From positions 62,001 through 126,000 of the forward strand of contig NZ_RJJX01000008.1 in NCBI RefSeq assembly GCF_003996985.1: a stretch of 64,000 nt of DNA. Direction: 5' to 3'. The translations under genes were made by a program, and so were the position numbers. Shown here piece by piece: positions 46,554-56,807 of the stretch. The notes below the pieces were generated by a model. It had not been told where the DNA came from. It did no database searches and saw only the letters and a program-made list of their open reading frames with translations. The stretch's first letter is position 1. Each line of letters starts with the position of its first letter. Source of the stretch: Ancylomarina longa (GTDB lineage Bacteria > Bacteroidota > Bacteroidia > Bacteroidales > Marinifilaceae).

Positions 46554-47492
46554 TTAATGTGATGCCATAGAGCTGAGGCGTACCTGTGCTTTTTGTGCTC
46601 TTCGATTTAAAAAATTTACTAAAAGCAAACTGCAGGCAATTACAAACATCCCGATAAGGGAAATAGTATCCGGATTCTCGTTGGGCAATACCAACCAGCT
46701 TAAGCAAGCTCCAAATATCGGTATAATAAATTTCCAGGTATTTAAATTGGATACCTTAACACCCTCGCGACCCAATAAACCAAACCAAATGGTAATAGCT
46801 AAAGCAGATACCATTGCCAGCCAGCCTAAAGAAATATAGTATTCGCCGGGATGTACGGCAGTCCAGTTGGGATGCTCGATGGGAATAGAAAAGAGTAATA
46901 GCATGGCTCCTCCAATAATCATAGAGAAGGAAGCAAGCACCCGTGGAGGCATATTTTTTGCATCACGCGACACAATTACATTGCCCGTGCTTCCTACGAT
47001 ATTATTGAGCAGTAAAATACCAACCCCAATGGGAATGGTAGTGGTGAAAACAAAATCTGCTCTGCCCAAACTAATAATGCAAACTCCGCTTAAACCAAGT
47101 AGAATAGCGAATACCTTTTGCCAGCTCATTTTATCGTTGCGAAGCATGATGTGAGCCATTATTGCCGCAAATAATGGTTGTGCACCAATTAGCATTGCTC
47201 CTAATGCTCCGGGCACATAGCTAATTCCGGTGTAAAATAATCCGTAAAGAAAAGTGGTTTGCAAAAGGGCAACCCAAAGTACGAATCTCCATCGCTTGCT
47301 GGCTTCCTTTACCTTCACACGAAAGTCTTTTATAAAAGGAAGTATAATTAATCCCGAAAGGAAAAAGCGAAGACCTGCAAATTGAAGCGGGGTGGTATAT
47401 TTTAATCCGATTTTGATTGCTGTAAATGGTGTGGCCCATAGCAAACAGGCAATAATTGCCAATACGGTGGTTGACAGAAAAAATTTCTTCAT
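46554..47492 (-). CDS. EamA/DMT family transporter, second copy
   Basis: 312 residues from the ATG at 47492 (MKKFFLSTTVLAI), with about ten helices. EamA features are CLLWATPFTAIKIGLKYT at the start and LGLSGVCIISLG at the repeat junction. It is not especially close to the transporter at 18105-18995. It is convergent with the ABC transporter gene, and its upstream region contains the second dyad array. Confidence 0.85.
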   Translation of the reverse strand: MKKFFLSTTVLAIIACLLWATPFTAIKIGLKYTTPLQFAGLRFFLSGLIILPFIKDFRVKVKEASKRWRFVLWVALLQTTFLYGLFYTGISYVPGALGAMLIGAQPLFAAIMAHIMLRNDKMSWQKVFAILLGLSGVCIISLGRADFVFTTTIPIGVGILLLNNIVGSTGNVIVSRDAKNMPPRVLASFSMIIGGAMLLLFSIPIEHPNWTAVHPGEYYISLGWLAMVSALAITIWFGLLGREGVKVSNLNTWKFIIPIFGACLSWLVLPNENPDTISLIGMFVIACSLLLVNFLNRRAQKAQVRLSSMASH

Positions 47493-47654
47493 TATTTGGA
47501 AAATAGTTTCTGCAAACTTAGGCATTTTATTGTAGGGATATAGAGGCTGATTTTTAATTGTTTCGTTTTTTGAAAAGTAATCAATATTTCAAATTGCTTA
47601 CTGGCAGATTCAAAGTATTCTCTCATTTAAGGGGGAGAGGAGTGCGCTAACTTC

Positions 47655-48010
47655 ACCTATCAACTGTTTCTCCTCACGAAAAGATGCTTCCGCGACAGGC
47701 AAAAGCTTATCCGCGACAGATTTTTTTTGTTCTGCATCAACGAGTTGTATTTCCACATCAAACTTTTGTTTTTCTGCGTCACAGGTCTCTTGCTCCGTGT
47801 CAGCCGGAAACTCTTCACTATGAAGTTGAAGGTCAAATCTGTGAAGTTGAAGGCTCACCTCTTGAAGTTGAAGGCCAAATCAATGAAGTTGAAGGCTCAC
47901 CTTTTGAAGTTGAAAGTCAAATTTGTGAAGTTGAAGGCTTGTTTCTTGAAGTTGATGCTTATCCTTTTGATGCAGAAGGAAAAAACCATGAGGAGGAAGA
48001 ACAGGCAAGG
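47655..48010. repeat. 21-bp-period array around a central dyad
   Basis: Left half: eight [T/A]CA units, last base at 47655, 47676, 47697, 47718, 47739, 47760, 47781 and 47802. Right half: nine TGA units (mostly TGAAGTTGAAGG) at 47821, 47842, 47863, 47884, 47905, 47926, 47947, 47968 and 47989. The spacing is exactly 21 bp throughout, and the halves mirror each other about 47811.5. The right half also alternates two 21-bp versions (42-bp higher order). The stretch reads open in three frames only because 21 is a multiple of 3. Confidence 0.88.
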
Positions 48011-48044
48011 GCAAAGGAGTGTGATACAGGAGAAAAGGAAGCAT

Positions 48045-48080
48045 AAAAAATCCCCGCCAAATCTGCATCTGACGGGGATT
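48045..48080 (-). terminator. Intrinsic terminator of the second S9 peptidase gene
   Basis: On the minus strand, AATCCCCG pairs with CGGGGATT, followed by T residues, 20 bp after the stop. Confidence 0.75.
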
Positions 48081-48101
48081 GAATTATCAATTACTTTGAT
48101 A

Positions 48102-50201
48102 TTATTTTTTATCTTCTTTCAACCACTTGTCTAACCAACTGGCGAAAGTACGTTGCCAAAGTATTCCGTTCTGAACACCCAATACCCAGTGATTTTCTTC
48201 GGGTAAGCTAAGTAACTGAGCAGGAATTCCGCGTAAACGGGCAGCATTAAATGCTTGCATTCCCTGTGTTTCCACGATACGATAATCTTTACCACCGTGA
48301 ATTATCAAGATTGGAGTATCCCAGTTCTGAACAAATTTATGTGGAGAATTGGCATAAGAACGCTGTGCAATCTTATTCGATTTATCCCAGAAAGGACCGC
48401 CTAAATCCCAATTCACGAACCACATCTCTTCTGTTTCCAGATATTGTGCTTCTAAATTGAACATTCCGTCGTGAGCAATAAATGCTTTAAATCGCTTGTT
48501 GTGATGACCGGCAAGCCAGTAAACGGAGAATCCACCATAGGAAGCACCCACGCAACCCAAATGATCTTCATCTACATATTTTTCTTGTTTTACTGCATCA
48601 ATAGCGCTCAAGTAATCTTTCATGTTTTGTCCGCCGTAGTCGCCAGATATTTGTTCATTCCAGGCTTGTCCAAATCCAGGTAAACCCCTGCGGTTTGGTG
48701 CCACTACTATGTAACCATCTGCAGCCATCATCTGGAAATTCCAACGATAACTCCAAAACTGAGAAACAGTTCCTTGTGGTCCGCCCTGGCAGTAAAGCAA
48801 GGTTGGGTATTTTTTGTTGGCATCGAAATGTGGTGGATAAATCACCCATACCAACATTTGTTTGTTGTCGGTAGTTTTTACCCATCGTTTTTCCACTTTA
48901 CCCATTTCCAGCTGGCTTAATATATCTTTGTTGATCAAAGAAATTTCCTGAGCTTCGCCTGTAGTTGGGTTTACTTTATAGATTTCTGATGGCTTTGACA
49001 TCGATACCATGGTGGCAACAAGTGCATCGCCTGCAACATGTACGCTTCTGTAGTTGTGAATGCCATCGGTAAGCTTGGTAATTTTACCATCGGAAAGATT
49101 CAATTTATAAATCTCATCGGTTGCATGCCAATCCGAGATAAAGAAGATGGCTTTTCCATTATTACTCCAGGTAAGATGTGCGATATTCTGATCAAAATCC
49201 TTGGTGTAATAAGTTTTTTCACCAGTTGCTAAATCCATTACGAACAGGCGGTTCTTGTCCGATTCGTAACCATCGCGTTCCATGCTTTCCCATGCCATCT
49301 TGCTTCCGTCAGGAGAAAATACCGGGTTCATATCATATCCCATCATACCTTCTGTTCTATTCATGGTCTTGCCAGTAGCAATATCATAAAAATAGATGTC
49401 AGAATTGGTAGATTTTGCGTATTCTACTCCTTGTAGTTTGCGAGAAACATAGGCTAATACCTTGGAATCGGGAGTCCAGACTACCTGTTCCATTCCTCCA
49501 AAAGGTTTTACAGGGGAAGACCACTTCTCACCCGGCATAATATCTTTACCAGTGGTGATTTTATTGCTGTAATCGGCAACAAATATATGGGTGTAAGTAT
49601 CCACCCAATTGTCCCAATGACGATAGTTCATATCATTGATCACTCTTGCATTCGCTTTTGGTAGATCGGGATATAAATCAGGAACGGTTTTCTCTTCATG
49701 CACCTCTTTGATATAAGCAATTTTGCTTCCATCAGGAGCGTAATTGAAGCCACCAATTCCACCATCGATATCTGACACTTGAACAGGATTGCTGCCATCT
49801 GGATTCATTTCCCACATTTGCATACTACCGCTGGCAGCACTTAAATACGCAATTTTTTTTCCATCCGGACGCCAAATTTCATTGTACTTATTTTTGCTGG
49901 TATTGGTAAGTTGAACAGGTGTTCCTCCATCTACCGAAAGGGTGTATAAATCACGATAAGATCTGTTTTCTTCTTTATTGAAATAGGTTACTCCGTAAAG
50001 AATTGTTTTTTGGTCGGGAGAAAGGTTTTCTCCGCCCAATCGTCCGAATGACCACAGAACTTCAGGGGTCATAACATCCGATTCCAGTTTTGTTTTTGGG
50101 GTCTGATAAGATTTGTCGCTCATAGAATTGTTGTCCGCTTTTTCGCAGGAACACAAGCCAGTTACGATCGCCAATCCTAACAGAATTTGTTTGTTTTTCA
50201 T
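48102..50201 (-). CDS. S9-family peptidase, lipoprotein paralogue
   Basis: 699 residues with a lipoprotein signal (GLCSC). Propeller and hydrolase domains are like those of 40006-42093: GASYGGFSVYWLAG (Ser), HGGKDYRIVETQG (Asp) and EENHWVLGVQNG (His). The two share long identical blocks such as TPEVLWSFGRLG and SQLEMGKVEKRW. The lipid anchor suggests a membrane-bound version of the same dipeptide-releasing activity. Confidence 0.93.
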   Translation of the reverse strand: MKNKQILLGLAIVTGLCSCEKADNNSMSDKSYQTPKTKLESDVMTPEVLWSFGRLGGENLSPDQKTILYGVTYFNKEENRSYRDLYTLSVDGGTPVQLTNTSKNKYNEIWRPDGKKIAYLSAASGSMQMWEMNPDGSNPVQVSDIDGGIGGFNYAPDGSKIAYIKEVHEEKTVPDLYPDLPKANARVINDMNYRHWDNWVDTYTHIFVADYSNKITTGKDIMPGEKWSSPVKPFGGMEQVVWTPDSKVLAYVSRKLQGVEYAKSTNSDIYFYDIATGKTMNRTEGMMGYDMNPVFSPDGSKMAWESMERDGYESDKNRLFVMDLATGEKTYYTKDFDQNIAHLTWSNNGKAIFFISDWHATDEIYKLNLSDGKITKLTDGIHNYRSVHVAGDALVATMVSMSKPSEIYKVNPTTGEAQEISLINKDILSQLEMGKVEKRWVKTTDNKQMLVWVIYPPHFDANKKYPTLLYCQGGPQGTVSQFWSYRWNFQMMAADGYIVVAPNRRGLPGFGQAWNEQISGDYGGQNMKDYLSAIDAVKQEKYVDEDHLGCVGASYGGFSVYWLAGHHNKRFKAFIAHDGMFNLEAQYLETEEMWFVNWDLGGPFWDKSNKIAQRSYANSPHKFVQNWDTPILIIHGGKDYRIVETQGMQAFNAARLRGIPAQLLSLPEENHWVLGVQNGILWQRTFASWLDKWLKEDKK

Positions 50202-50341
50202 ATAAGTATAGGTTTGTTGGAATAATAAAATTCAGTCTGGTAAAAGTAATGATTTAAAGCGATTCGCAATAATCAGAACGCATTACAATTTTTAGATTAC
50301 GCTAGTTTGTCAGAAGTAATCTGAGTTTGAAGCAGGACATT

Positions 50342-50372
50342 AAAAAAAGGTTCCCCATAGGAGAACCTTTTT
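50342..50372 (-). terminator. Intrinsic terminator of recA
   Basis: AAAAAGGTTC pairs with GAACCTTTTT around a short loop, with a T run on the minus strand. Confidence 0.82.
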
Positions 50373-50392
50373 AGATTATATGTAGACTTTAA

Positions 50393-51412
50393 TTATTCAA
50401 CAGGAGTGTTAATCGCATCCACAATTTTAGTTTCTAATTCTTCGGCAAGCTCTAGATTGTCAGCTATTAGTCTTTTAACAGCTTCGCGACCTTGTCCTAA
50501 TTTTGTGTCTCCGTATGAAAACCAGGAACCGCTTTTTTTGATGATATTGTATTCTACTCCCAAGTCGATGATTTCACCGGTTTTAGAAATACCTTCTCCG
50601 TACATGATATCAAATTCAGCTTTGCGGAATGGAGGTGCAACTTTATTTTTTACCACTTTTACACGAGTATGGTTTCCGTTTACTTCATCGCCATCTTTAA
50701 TCTGTCCAATTCTTCGGATATCCAAACGTACCGAAGCGTAAAATTTCAAGGCATTACCACCAGTAGTGGTTTCCGGGTTTCCGAACATCACACCAATCTT
50801 TTCGCGCAACTGGTTGATAAAGACACAAGTTGTGTTTGTTTTGTTGATGTTGGCGGTTAATTTACGCAATGCCTGAGACATCAGACGAGCCTGCAATCCC
50901 ATTCTGGAATCACCCATTTCGCCTTCAATCTCTGCTTTTGGTGTTAAGGCAGCTACAGAGTCAATTACAACCATATCGATGGCAGATGAACGTATTAATT
51001 GATCAGCAATTTCCAATGCCTGTTCCCCATTATCTGGTTGCGATACTAATAAATTTTCAATGTCAACGCCCAGTTTTTCAGCGTAAAATCTATCGAAAGC
51101 ATGCTCCGCATCAATAAAAGCACAGATACCACCTGCCTTTTGAGCTTCGGCGATAGCATGAATGGCCAAAGTTGTTTTTCCTGATGATTCAGGACCATAA
51201 ATTTCCACAATTCTTCCTCTTGGGTATCCTCCAACACCTAATGCCAGATTTAAGGATAGAGAACCAGAGGAGATGGCGGCAATATCTTCAATGGCTTCAT
51301 CTCCCATTCTCATTATTGCACCTTTGCCATAGGTTTTGTCTATTTTATCCATGGTTAGCTGAAGGGCTTTCAGCTTTTCTTTGTTGATTTCAGCAACTTC
51401 TTTTGCGCTCAT
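50393..51412 (-). CDS. recA: Recombinase A
   Basis: 339 residues, full length. Walker [10 protein letters not shown], the MAW-like loop around [25 protein letters not shown] split by conserved Glu, and a DNA-binding loop 2 with [22 protein letters not shown] are all in place. RecA pairs homologous DNA and activates LexA cleavage. It is 21 bp from the bcp gene on the same strand. The enzyme would be available to recombine the 85-bp repeats described above. Confidence 0.97.
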   Translation of the reverse strand: MSAKEVAEINKEKLKALQLTMDKIDKTYGKGAIMRMGDEAIEDIAAISSGSLSLNLALGVGGYPRGRIVEIYGPESSGKTTLAIHAIAEAQKAGGICAFIDAEHAFDRFYAEKLGVDIENLLVSQPDNGEQALEIADQLIRSSAIDMVVIDSVAALTPKAEIEGEMGDSRMGLQARLMSQALRKLTANINKTNTTCVFINQLREKIGVMFGNPETTTGGNALKFYASVRLDIRRIGQIKDGDEVNGNHTRVKVVKNKVAPPFRKAEFDIMYGEGISKTGEIIDLGVEYNIIKKSGSWFSYGDTKLGQGREAVKRLIADNLELAEELETKIVDAINTPVE

Positions 51413-51433
51413 AGTATGATTTGAATTATTTAT

Positions 51434-51907
51434 TTACAAGTTTAATCCCATTTCAGATAAAATCTGATTGGTATGGTCTTTTGTTTTTACTTTGGAGAAC
51501 ACTTTCTCAATGATTCCTTGTTCGGAAATTACAAAGGTGGTTCGCAGAACTCCCATATAGATTTTCCCATATAGTTTTTTCTCTCCCCAAGCACCGTATT
51601 TTTCCAGTATTTCTTTGTCAGGATCTGATATCAGGTTAAAAGCCAGGTTGTATTTGGCAATAAATTTATTGTGTGAAGCTATACCATCCGGACTTACACC
51701 AATCACTTCAAAGCCTAGCTTTGTAAGCTGATCGTAATTCTCATTCAAATTACAGGATTCCGCCGTACAGCCTGGGGTATTGTCTTTGGGGTAAAAGTAA
51801 AGAATTACTTTCTTTCCTCTAAAATCAGAAAGACTGATGCTTTCTTCACTTTGATTTATCCCCTTGAATTCAGGGGCTTTATCCCCAGTTTGTAATTGTG
51901 TCATCAT
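51434..51907 (-). CDS. bcp: Thioredoxin-dependent thiol peroxidase (BCP/PrxQ type)
   Basis: 157 residues. The peroxidatic and resolving cysteines are in NTPGCTAESC, five residues apart, the pattern of atypical 2-Cys PrxQ/BCP enzymes, followed by FRGKKVILYFYPKD. It reduces hydroperoxides in the cytoplasm with thioredoxin. The start could be either Met of MMTQ. It lies upstream of recA on the same strand. Confidence 0.93.
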   Translation of the reverse strand: MMTQLQTGDKAPEFKGINQSEESISLSDFRGKKVILYFYPKDNTPGCTAESCNLNENYDQLTKLGFEVIGVSPDGIASHNKFIAKYNLAFNLISDPDKEILEKYGAWGEKKLYGKIYMGVLRTTFVISEQGIIEKVFSKVKTKDHTNQILSEMGLNL

Positions 51908-52080
51908 TACTGAAATTTGATTTGCAAATATACCTTTCTCCGAAGAGAGGTGCGAATTTTATTGCTTAAAAATAGGAACAGATGAAGTTAAAAAAAAATG
52001 TATCTAAAACATCAAAGCAAGAATTATTTTTTCAAATTTAAAGAAGATATTTTGTTAATCTTATTCATCTGTTTTGTAAT

Positions 52081-52110
52081 TTCGTTCTTACACTTTATAT
52101 ATTATCTTTG
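52081..52110 (+). promoter_or_regulatory. Probable promoter of the TPR-PD40-SPOR gene
   Basis: TTCG (52081), 18 bp, then TATCTTTG (52103-52110) fit the Bacteroidota -33/-7 pattern. The leader to the start codon is about 130 nt. The rest of the 337-bp gap (51908-52244) holds nothing I recognise. Confidence 0.55.
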
Positions 52111-52244
52111 TTATAAATATTTACTATATTAACTTTTTTATATTATTCGCATTCCATATCCTGTTTCATCAATGATTGATAGGGAATGGTGCGAGGGCTT
52201 ATATTTTTTGTTTTTGATTAGGAAGGAGGAATTCCAATTTCCAT

Positions 52245-54458
52245 ATGCAAGAAATCGATTCTATGAATAATACAATGAAATTACGTTACGCTGCACTTTT
52301 TATTATTTTATTAATTTCTCAGTTTTCCATTGCCCAAACTTTTAGTGGTGGAAAAACAGAGCAGCAAATTGAAGAGGAAGCATTCGCTTTTTTTGATGCC
52401 GAAAGCTATCAGAAGGCATTGCCTTTATATCAGGAACTAATTAATGTTTATCCTCAGGATCCGGAATACAACTATTATCTGGGTGTTTGCGAAGTAGAAT
52501 TGAACCAGAATGTAAAGGAAGCGATTCAACACCTTAAAATTGCTTCTACAAAAAATGTAAATGCTTCGGTTCCCTATTATTTAGGACGAGCATTTCATAT
52601 GAATTATCAATTTAATTCTGCGATTCGTTATTACAGGAAGTTTCGGGAATTCTATAAGAAGAAATCTGTTGGAATAGATCGTTTGATTGAGATGTGCCAA
52701 AATGGACTTCCTATAGTGAATTCTTACTATGTGCTAGATTTGAAGAAAAAAAAGGTGGTGGATAGAAATGAGTTTTTTCGTTATTACGATTTAGAAGGAT
52801 TTGACGATAGATTGTCCAAGAAAACCAAATCAATAAAATCGCGCTACGATGGTACCGGAGATAAAGATGTTGCTTGTCTGGCAAATAAAGGTCAGTACAT
52901 TTATTTCTCCAGCTATGGCAAAAATAAAAAGAACGGCAGAGATCTTTATCGTGCAAAAAGACTAAGAAATGGTGGTTGGGGGGAATGGGAGCCTCTTAGT
53001 GCATTGAATTCTACCTTTGATGAGATCTACCCTTATATGTCCAGCGATGGCAGAACATTATATTTTTGTTCTCAGGGTCACAGTAGTATGGGTGGCTTCG
53101 ACATATTTAAGTCTGTATATAATGAAATTACAGATACATGGACAGAGCCACAAAATTTGGGATTCCCTATTAATTCTACCTCAAACGATTTGTTTTATGC
53201 GACAGATCTGAATGGTGAATATGCTTGTTTTGCATCTAGTCGGGAGAATGGAAAAAATGATCTTACAATTTATAAAATAAAAATATCAGAATATCCTGAG
53301 CAGAAAGTAGTTTTGAATTCAAATTTGTTAGCAGATCTGGCAGTTCTTAAACCAAATTCTTCGAATTTCGGAGCAAATGTGGTCTTGCAAAATGAAATGG
53401 AAGAATTCATTTACATCCAGAAATATAAGAAGAACAATTTCCCCTACTTCAATTTTCCTGTTTCCGATCAGCTAGATTATCATTATCTAACAGACTTTAA
53501 GTCGAGTGAAGCAAGAAGTGTTTTTATGGAGTCTAAGAATGATCAATTTAATTCTGATAGTCTACAGCTCATAACAGATGATTTGCGGATGCAGTTGAAA
53601 AAGGCTGAGGGAACTCCAAAGTCAATTTTGAGTTTGAAAATTACAAAAGTTGAACAAAGTTCTTATGGATTGGGACAGCAAGCGGAGCGTAAATTAAAAG
53701 AAGCGCAATCTTTGGAATCGGATTATTTGAATAAGCACATTGTTGGAACTGTAAATACAGATATAAAGAAAGAAGCAAAAACTGGTCAATTGGTGATGAC
53801 ATCCGAGGTGATTCCAGCAAGTGGGAAAAGTGATTCTTTCACGACAGATCAATCTTACATTTATCATTTACAGGTTGGGGTATTCTCGAATCGACCCAAA
53901 AAGAATTTCTTTTCCGGATTGGATCCTGTTACGGAAGAGGTTGTTGGTAACGGAAAGTTATTTAAATATATGGTTGGAAATTATACCACTTTTGCGAAAG
54001 CAAAGGATGCGATTCCTGAAATCAGGCAATTATTTCCTAATGCTTTTGTAGTTGCATACAAAAACGGCGTTAAAGTAGGTTTGAGTCAGGCCATTAAAAT
54101 TACAGATCAAAATTACCAGCCTGAACCTATTGCAAAAAAAGAAGAAGACATCAAGCAGCCGCTAAAAATAAGAAATTCGAATAAGGTTACCTTTAAAGTG
54201 CAGGTTGGTGCCTTTTCAGCCGCAGTACCTCAGGATGTGAAAAACAAGTTGGAGGCTTTTTCGAAATATGAAATTGAATATACGAAAGACTATAGAGGAT
54301 ATACAATTTGTACCGTAGGTGATTTTGATTCCTATAGTAAAGTGAGTAAATTAAAGATGGAACTACGGGAAGCTGGATTAAAGGATGCGTTTACTGTTGC
54401 CTACTCTGGAAACGATAAAATAACTATTCAGCAAGCTTTGGAAATATTACGTCAATAA
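52245..54458 (+). CDS. Secreted TPR / PD40 beta-propeller / double-SPOR protein
   Basis: 737 residues. Signal peptide (MKLRYAALFIILLISQFSIAQ, best started at the ATG at 52263 or 52275), TPR-like helices (about 30-150), a PD40/WD40-like propeller (about 200-360), a disordered linker, and two SPOR-type repeats (YIYHLQVGVFSNRP near 537 and VTFKVQVGAFSAAVP near 648). The layout recalls the PorE/OmpA-type peptidoglycan-associated components of the type IX system, with SPOR in place of OmpA. A role in tethering envelope machinery to denuded peptidoglycan is inference. Confidence 0.78.
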   Translation: MQEIDSMNNTMKLRYAALFIILLISQFSIAQTFSGGKTEQQIEEEAFAFFDAESYQKALPLYQELINVYPQDPEYNYYLGVCEVELNQNVKEAIQHLKIASTKNVNASVPYYLGRAFHMNYQFNSAIRYYRKFREFYKKKSVGIDRLIEMCQNGLPIVNSYYVLDLKKKKVVDRNEFFRYYDLEGFDDRLSKKTKSIKSRYDGTGDKDVACLANKGQYIYFSSYGKNKKNGRDLYRAKRLRNGGWGEWEPLSALNSTFDEIYPYMSSDGRTLYFCSQGHSSMGGFDIFKSVYNEITDTWTEPQNLGFPINSTSNDLFYATDLNGEYACFASSRENGKNDLTIYKIKISEYPEQKVVLNSNLLADLAVLKPNSSNFGANVVLQNEMEEFIYIQKYKKNNFPYFNFPVSDQLDYHYLTDFKSSEARSVFMESKNDQFNSDSLQLITDDLRMQLKKAEGTPKSILSLKITKVEQSSYGLGQQAERKLKEAQSLESDYLNKHIVGTVNTDIKKEAKTGQLVMTSEVIPASGKSDSFTTDQSYIYHLQVGVFSNRPKKNFFSGLDPVTEEVVGNGKLFKYMVGNYTTFAKAKDAIPEIRQLFPNAFVVAYKNGVKVGLSQAIKITDQNYQPEPIAKKEEDIKQPLKIRNSNKVTFKVQVGAFSAAVPQDVKNKLEAFSKYEIEYTKDYRGYTICTVGDFDSYSKVSKLKMELREAGLKDAFTVAYSGNDKITIQQALEILRQ

Positions 54459-54467
54459 AATTAAGCT

Positions 54468-54749
54468 ATGTTTGATTTTGAAAGACATTTTGAACAGGAG
54501 AATTGTGAGGTCATTGAGGATATTCTTGATAGGAATACATTGTTGTTATACAATGATGATTATCACACCTTCGATTTTGTGGTGGATGCTCTGGTTGATG
54601 TGTGCAAGCATGAACCGAGTCAGGCAGAACAATGCGCATACATTACGCATTACAAAGGAAAATGTGATGTGAAAAAAGGAAGCTTTAAAAGAATAAAACC
54701 ATTGAGAGATCGCCTTACTGAAAGGGGCTTGAAGGTGAGTATTGTATAA
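54468..54749 (+). CDS. clpS: ClpS-like adaptor of the ClpAP protease
   Basis: 93 residues. The ClpS core is seen: LLLYNDDYHTFDFVVDAL with the N-degron pocket, and a later QAEQCAYITHYKGKCDVKKG. It hands N-end-rule substrates to ClpA. The gene lies 9 bp after the SPOR protein gene and overlaps an alternative start of the next gene. No clpA is present here. Confidence 0.9.
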   Translation: MFDFERHFEQENCEVIEDILDRNTLLLYNDDYHTFDFVVDALVDVCKHEPSQAEQCAYITHYKGKCDVKKGSFKRIKPLRDRLTERGLKVSIV

Positions 54750-54771
54750 TTTAGAAAATATAAGATTGCCA

Positions 54772-55236
54772 ATGACTATTTTTATTATTGTTTTGTTGAT
54801 TGTATTTGGAATCGTATTATTGTTGTTGGAATTTCTGGTGATACCTGGAATTACATTAGCTGCATTGGCTGGGATTCTTATGATTGGAGGTGGAATTTAT
54901 CTCTCCTACGAGCATTATGGAAATTTAATTGGAAATATAACAGTCTTGTCGACACTTATTTTGAGTGTAAGTATTTTGGCTTTAGCTCTTAAATCTAAAA
55001 CTTGGAATAGAATTAAGTTGCAAACAGAAGTCGATTCTAAAATAACAAAGGATGAGGTAGATGATATTGTGATTGGAGACCAGGGATTATCTGTTTCCCG
55101 ACTAGCTCCAATGGGAAAAATTAAGGTGAATAAAAAGATATTAGAGGCTAAATCAACCGGAGTTTATATTGATGAAAAAACAAAGGTAGAAGTAGTCGGA
55201 ATTATTGATAAAATTATAATTGTAAAACCTATCTAA
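54772..55236 (+). CDS. NfeD-family membrane protein
   Basis: 154 residues from the ATG at 54772; a TTG at 54742 would overlap clpS. Two to three transmembrane helices (about 1-70) are followed by an OB-fold NfeD domain ([19 protein letters not shown]). NfeD proteins pair with flotillins; the flotillin gene follows 11 bp downstream, as usual. This lends strong contextual support. Confidence 0.88.
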   Translation: MTIFIIVLLIVFGIVLLLLEFLVIPGITLAALAGILMIGGGIYLSYEHYGNLIGNITVLSTLILSVSILALALKSKTWNRIKLQTEVDSKITKDEVDDIVIGDQGLSVSRLAPMGKIKVNKKILEAKSTGVYIDEKTKVEVVGIIDKIIIVKPI

Positions 55237-55247
55237 AATTAAATCTA

Positions 55248-56225
55248 ATGGAAATTGGTGCATTGGTATTATTAATTGTGGCAATAGCAGTTGGTATTTA
55301 TATCTTCTTCTATTTTATTCCTGTTGGGATGTGGTTTTCTGCTCAGTTATCTGGCGTGAGAATTTCATTAATTCAACTTGTATTTATGCGTTGGCGTAAG
55401 GTTCCGCCAAGGGTAATTGTTAATGCTTTAATTGAAGGAACAAAAGCAGGTTTAGTTCTGAATCGAGATGAGTTGGAGGCTCACTATTTGGCTGGTGGGC
55501 ATGTTGCGCAGGTTACTCATGCTTTAGTTTCTGCATCAAAAGCGAATATTGATTTGCCTTTTCAAATGGCTACGGCAATTGATTTGGCTGGTAGAGATGT
55601 GTATGAAGCAGTTCAAATGAGTGTAATTCCAAAAGTAATTAATACTCCACCTGTGACGGCAGTATCGAAAGATGGAATTCAGCTTATTGCGAAAGCCAGA
55701 GTTACTGTACGTGCCAATATTCGTCAATTGGTTGGTGGTGCCGGGGAAGAAACCGTATTGGCTAGAGTGGGAGAAGGAATCGTATCTTCAATTGGATCCA
55801 ATGAATCTCATAAATCAGTTTTGGAAAATCCAGATTATATTTCTCGAGTTGTATTGGAGAAAGGTCTGGATGCAGGTACAGCTTTTGAAATTCTATCTAT
55901 TGATATTGCGGATATTGATATAGGTAAGAATATTGGTGCAGTGCTTCAAACTGATCAAGCTGAGGCTGATTTGAAGATAGCACAGGCAAAGGCTGAGGAA
56001 AGAAGAGCTATGGCTGTTGCTTCGGAGCAGGAAAATAAAGCATTAGCTCAAGAAATGAGAGCGAAAGTGATTGAGGCAGAGGCAGAGGTGCCACTTGCCA
56101 TGGCCGAAGCTTTTCGTAATGGTCAACTTGGTATCATGGATTATTACCGGATGAAAAATATTGAAGCGGATACTAGTATGCGTTCAAATATTGCCAAGCC
56201 ACCTGAAAAAGGAAAGAAAAAATAA
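55248..56225 (+). CDS. floA: Flotillin-like protein FloA
   Basis: 325 residues. A membrane-anchoring N-terminal helix is followed by an SPFH domain with the FloA-specific [15 protein letters not shown] and a coiled-coil of Ala/Glu repeats ([18 protein letters not shown]). FloA organises functional membrane microdomains. It forms an operon with the NfeD gene, and the terminator follows 20 bp later. Confidence 0.95.
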   Translation: MEIGALVLLIVAIAVGIYIFFYFIPVGMWFSAQLSGVRISLIQLVFMRWRKVPPRVIVNALIEGTKAGLVLNRDELEAHYLAGGHVAQVTHALVSASKANIDLPFQMATAIDLAGRDVYEAVQMSVIPKVINTPPVTAVSKDGIQLIAKARVTVRANIRQLVGGAGEETVLARVGEGIVSSIGSNESHKSVLENPDYISRVVLEKGLDAGTAFEILSIDIADIDIGKNIGAVLQTDQAEADLKIAQAKAEERRAMAVASEQENKALAQEMRAKVIEAEAEVPLAMAEAFRNGQLGIMDYYRMKNIEADTSMRSNIAKPPEKGKKK

Positions 56226-56244
56226 TTCAGAATAGGTAATTTAT

Positions 56245-56283
56245 AAAGCCGGAATTAAAGTTATTTGCTTTGATTCCGGCTTT
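56245..56283 (+). terminator. Intrinsic terminator after floA
   Basis: AAAGCCGGAAT pairs perfectly with ATTCCGGCTTT around a 17-nt loop. Confidence 0.8.
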
Positions 56284-56429
56284 GTTGTGAAAAAAAAATA
56301 GTGTTTTAAAATAGTAATCTCATTGATTTATAATTTACTATAATAAGAAGTATAAAAATCTTTAATCAATGCAAGAAAAATATTTTGCACATCTGAAATT
56401 TTTACATACTTTTGCTACCGCTAACAAAA

Positions 56430-56519
<90 letters not shown>

Positions 56520-56526
56520 AAATTTT

Positions 56527-56601
56527 CGGGGTGTAGCGTAGCCCGGTTATCGCGCCTGCTTTGGGAGCAGGAGGTCGCAGGTTCGAATCCTGCCACCCCG
56601 A
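56527..56601 (+). tRNA. tRNA-Pro (TGG), copy 1
   Basis: 75 nt. Acceptor CGGGGTG/CACCCCG, anticodon loop TTTGGGA (TGG), T-arm GCAGG/CCTGC. CCA not encoded. The spacer after it carries a short GAGGAGTTT...AACTTCTC hairpin with a T run. Confidence 0.96.
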
Positions 56602-56667
56602 CGAAAATTGCCGAGGAGTTTCAAAACTTCTCTTTTTTTATCTTATTGAAGTACCGAAATTAGTTTT

Positions 56668-56742
56668 CGGGGTGTAGCGTAGCCCGGTTATCGCGCCTGC
56701 TTTGGGAGCAGGAGGTCGCAGGTTCGAATCCTGCCACCCCGA
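56668..56742 (+). tRNA. tRNA-Pro (TGG), copy 2
   Basis: Identical to copy 1, 141 bp downstream, followed by a near-identical terminator-bearing spacer. Confidence 0.96.
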
Positions 56743-56807
56743 CGAAAATTGCCGAGGAGTTTTAAAACTTCTCTTTTTTTATCTTATTGAAGTACCGAAA
56801 TTATTTT

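Noticed and set aside
47610-48134. Several overlapping open frames in the 21-bp array (for example EVEG repeats on the plus strand)
   Set aside because: A 21-bp period keeps all frames open; the frames contradict each other, and the conserved feature is the DNA motif register.
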